Part shown: one piece after another, positions 61,986-64,000 of the stretch | How the letters are laid out: every line of letters starts with the position of its first letter | How positions within the stretch are numbered: position 1 is the stretch's first letter | Origin: SIG565 sp045540055 | GTDB taxonomy: Bacteria; Bacillota; Clostridia; Oscillospirales; Acutalibacteraceae | Length of the DNA stretch: 64,000 nt | Direction of reading: 5' to 3' | NCBI GenBank assembly: GCA_045540055.1 | Contig: JAZQGO010000002.1 | Span: forward strand, 1-64,000 | The notes under the pieces: generated by a model | What the model was told of the DNA's origin: nothing | The model's input: the letters and a program-made list of their open reading frames with translations, nothing else | Databases searched by the model: none | Translations under genes and position numbers: made by a program

Positions 61986-63323
61986 ATGTTTAAAAGACTA
62001 TATAAGTATATTATAACATTTATATTGATATTTGCAATATTTTCCTCAAATATCGTTTCGGCTTTTCAGATTAGTGGATTTGAGCTGAACGCCAGAGCCG
62101 CTATGCTTATTAGCCTTGATACCGACCAGATAATGCACGAAAAAAACGCCGATAAAAAGATGTACCCCGCGTCCCTTACCAAAATTCTCGCGGCTGTTTT
62201 GGTGCTTGAGCAGGTTGAGGATATTGATAAAACCACAATAACTGTCAGCGATTCGGCGCTGACCGCCATAATGGGTACGGGCGCGAGCGTCATCGGTCTT
62301 AAGGAGGGTGAAGTGCTGACGGTACGTCAGGCGCTTTATTGCCTGCTTGTGTCATCCGGCGGTGATGTGTCATATGTAATAGCCGAATATATCGGCGGCA
62401 CCACTGAAAACTTTATGAAGATGATGAATGAACGTGCGAAGGAACTTGGAATGAAAAATTCAAGCTTTGGCAACCCTGTAGGACTTCACGATGATGAAAC
62501 CTACACCACCGCCAGAGATATTTCGATTCTTGTAAAATACGCCCTAAAATTTGAGGCTTTTAAGGAAATCACCTCTACAGTACGCTACTATATGGCGGCA
62601 ACCAACAAGTCACCACAGCGTGTTTTGTCAACGACAAACTTCCTCATTGACCCCTCAACCAACTATTACTATATGTACGCTTCGGGTGTTAAAACGGGCT
62701 TTACGGATGAGGCGGGCCGATGTGTAGTAAGCACGGCATCCTACAACGGCTATAACTACCTATGTATCATAATGGGCTGCGACAGTACGGGCGGCAGGCG
62801 CAACGAATTTGTTGATAGCCGCAATCTCTACCGCTGGGTATTTAATGAATTTGAATATAAGGCTTTACTCGATATATCCCAGCCTGTTACCGAAATACCC
62901 GTAGAGCTTTCAATGGAAACAGATTATTTAAAGCTGTATCCTGACAATAATATAACCCAGATTTTACCGCAAAATGCCGACTCATCAACCATCACCATCA
63001 AGCCGCGCCTAAAAAGCACGAGTGTTGACGCACCGATAAAAACGGGCGATGTTTTGGGCACCGCCGATGTAATATATGCGAGCGAAATTATAGGTACGGT
63101 AAAGCTTGTTGCTAAAGAGGATATAAAGGCTAACGTCTTTCTGCAGGCAGGCCGTGTTATTAAAAACATTTTTAGTTCAAAGGTGTTTAAAATAATTTTA
63201 GGCATTATAGCGGGCGCTATTCTATTATATATTCTCGCCTGTATATATTTAACCTACAAGAGCCGCAAAAAGCGTCGACGGGTTAAATATGTACCGTATA
63301 ACAAGCATAGTAAAGATGAATAA
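61986..63323 (+). CDS. dacF: D-alanyl-D-alanine carboxypeptidase (DacF/PBP5-like)
   Basis: The 445-residue protein trims the terminal D-Ala from peptidoglycan stem peptides. It has a signal peptide (about 1-27), the S11 nucleophile motif PASLTK (SxxK), SSGGD where most members have SxN, and GVKTGFTDEAG (KTG). A C-terminal PBP5-like domain follows, then a span near residues 405-427 and a basic tail, so it is anchored at both ends or by the C-terminus. The N-to-G change in the second motif is unusual. In spore formers such enzymes can act on cortex or vegetative wall. Confidence 0.92.
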   Translation: MFKRLYKYIITFILIFAIFSSNIVSAFQISGFELNARAAMLISLDTDQIMHEKNADKKMYPASLTKILAAVLVLEQVEDIDKTTITVSDSALTAIMGTGASVIGLKEGEVLTVRQALYCLLVSSGGDVSYVIAEYIGGTTENFMKMMNERAKELGMKNSSFGNPVGLHDDETYTTARDISILVKYALKFEAFKEITSTVRYYMAATNKSPQRVLSTTNFLIDPSTNYYYMYASGVKTGFTDEAGRCVVSTASYNGYNYLCIIMGCDSTGGRRNEFVDSRNLYRWVFNEFEYKALLDISQPVTEIPVELSMETDYLKLYPDNNITQILPQNADSSTITIKPRLKSTSVDAPIKTGDVLGTADVIYASEIIGTVKLVAKEDIKANVFLQAGRVIKNIFSSKVFKIILGIIAGAILLYILACIYLTYKSRKKRRRVKYVPYNKHSKDE

Positions 63324-63325
63324 AC

Positions 63326-63352
63326 AAAAAGCAGGGTCTTGCCCTGCTTTTT
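63326..63352. terminator. Bidirectional terminator
   Basis: aaaaagcaggg (63326-63336) pairs with ccctgcttttt (63342-63352), between convergent dacF and proC; its right arm reaches the proC stop. Confidence 0.85.
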
Positions 63353-64000
63353 ATTTGCCTAATTCTATGGTTCGTTTATAGGATGCTTCGACGGTTTTCT
63401 TAACTATGCCGTTAAGGTCTGCATTTTCGAGCACCTTTACACCCTCTATTGTGCTACCGCCGGGACTGCATACCGCCTTAGTAAGTGCTTTGGCATCACC
63501 GCCACGAAGTAACATTTCTGCCGCACCCTTCATAGTTTGTGCGGCATATTTTATTGCTTTTTCGGGAAGCAGTCCGTTTGACTCCCCGCCCTTTGCCAGC
63601 GCATCAGCGAACATAAACGCAAAAGCAGGTCCGCAGCCCGAAACTGCCGATGCCGCATCTATAAGCGATTCGTCAATTTCATCCCATTCGCCTGCTTTTT
63701 GCATAGCGTTTACCAGAGTTTCGGTTTCTTCTTTTTTTACCGCACCGTTTGCGGTATATAAAATCATACCCATGCCGACCGATACAGGCAAATTCGGCAT
63801 AATTCTTATAATGGGCGCGTCGAATTTGAGGCCTGCCGCGATTTTCTCGGTGGTAATACCCGCCGCCATAGAAATAACCGTAAACTGCGTTTTTCTGTCA
63901 CTTAATACGGGTGATATTTCGTTTAACAGCTCTGCCATAACCTGCGGCTTAACACCTAAAAATATATAGTCGGCCGTTTTGCAAATTTCTGTGTTTGTAG
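63351..64000 (-). CDS. proC: Pyrroline-5-carboxylate reductase, N-terminus beyond the window
   Basis: The reading frame stays open to the window edge: upstream of the internal Met it reads TADYIFLGVKPQVMAELL, the standard ProC segment following the Rossmann fold. The visible 216 residues include MPNLPVSVG, SAVSGCGPAFAFMFADAL and AVCSPGGSTIEGV, the substrate-binding C-terminal helical domain. ProC makes proline from pyrroline-5-carboxylate with NAD(P)H. The N-terminal 50 or so residues, including the GxGxM nucleotide loop, lie outside. Confidence 0.94.
   Translation of the reverse strand, partial: TNTEICKTADYIFLGVKPQVMAELLNEISPVLSDRKTQFTVISMAAGITTEKIAAGLKFDAPIIRIMPNLPVSVGMGMILYTANGAVKKEETETLVNAMQKAGEWDEIDESLIDAASAVSGCGPAFAFMFADALAKGGESNGLLPEKAIKYAAQTMKGAAEMLLRGGDAKALTKAVCSPGGSTIEGVKVLENADLNGIVKKTVEASYKRTIELGK

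Overview
The window reads as chromosomal DNA of a low- to mid-GC, endospore-forming anaerobe of the Bacillota, class Clostridia, most likely an Oscillospirales (Ruminococcaceae-like) lineage. The evidence is the combination of HPr kinase, RapZ, WhiA, SpoIIP, PerR and Rex, a K+-dependent-type membrane pyrophosphatase, an NfnAB-like transhydrogenase, two rubrerythrins, and a glutaminyl-tRNA synthetase beside a glutamyl-tRNA synthetase. No tRNA, rRNA, CRISPR array or intact transposase is visible.

Layout. (1) 1-4100 is visibly A+T-rich and looks accessory: a lipoprotein, a secreted matrixin-type metalloprotease behind a leader ORF, and a BlaR1/BlaI-type pair, all on the minus strand and bounded by inverted copies of a structured intergenic module. 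(2) 4097-6419 minus: an S26B-type peptidase-like protein, an HPr-kinase-like ATPase and YchF. (3) 6564-15667 plus: hprK, ROK glucokinase, murB, rapZ, whiA, dnaE, pfkA, then alr and mscL, with eno convergent. (4) 19046-26505 plus: a 23S rRNA methyltransferase, a catalytically degenerate P-type-ATPase-like membrane protein, an O-antigen-ligase-like protein, metG, tatD and an Asn/Gln-rich microprotein whose ribosome binding site lies in a hairpin. (5) 26535-28933 minus: a polar amino-acid ABC transporter whose binding protein appears circularly permuted. (6) 29186-30297: smpB and tmRNA, followed by a duplicated tmRNA 3' end. (7) 30318-45488: LytTR/DUF3021, PAP2, pyrophosphatase, TIGR04002-like protein, sodium symporter, NfnAB, rubrerythrin, DUF975, PcrA, asnS, a C39-like protein and cyclophilin. 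(8) 45625-57614: nrdR, gltX-glnS, Nif3-like protein, auxin-efflux-type carrier, serS, TIM-barrel isomerase, YwaF-like protein, reverse rubrerythrin/perR, rex, DUF421/DUF4363. (9) 57659-64000: rpsT, spoIIP, a PASTA pseudokinase, a phosphoesterase, dacF and the start-truncated proC.

How it fits together. HPr kinase, glucokinase, phosphofructokinase and enolase link sugar uptake to glycolysis; MurB, Alr, DacF and the PASTA protein belong to the cell wall; PerR, both rubrerythrins, Rex and Nfn handle oxygen and redox balance. Most genes end in strong intrinsic hairpins, many shared by convergent pairs. The most unusual items are the permuted binding protein, the dead P-type ATPase, the PASTA pseudokinase, the sequestered-RBS microprotein, and a small inverted-repeat element that supplies the last codons and stop of two unrelated genes. 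Domain assignments rest on motifs read by eye, without database searches.
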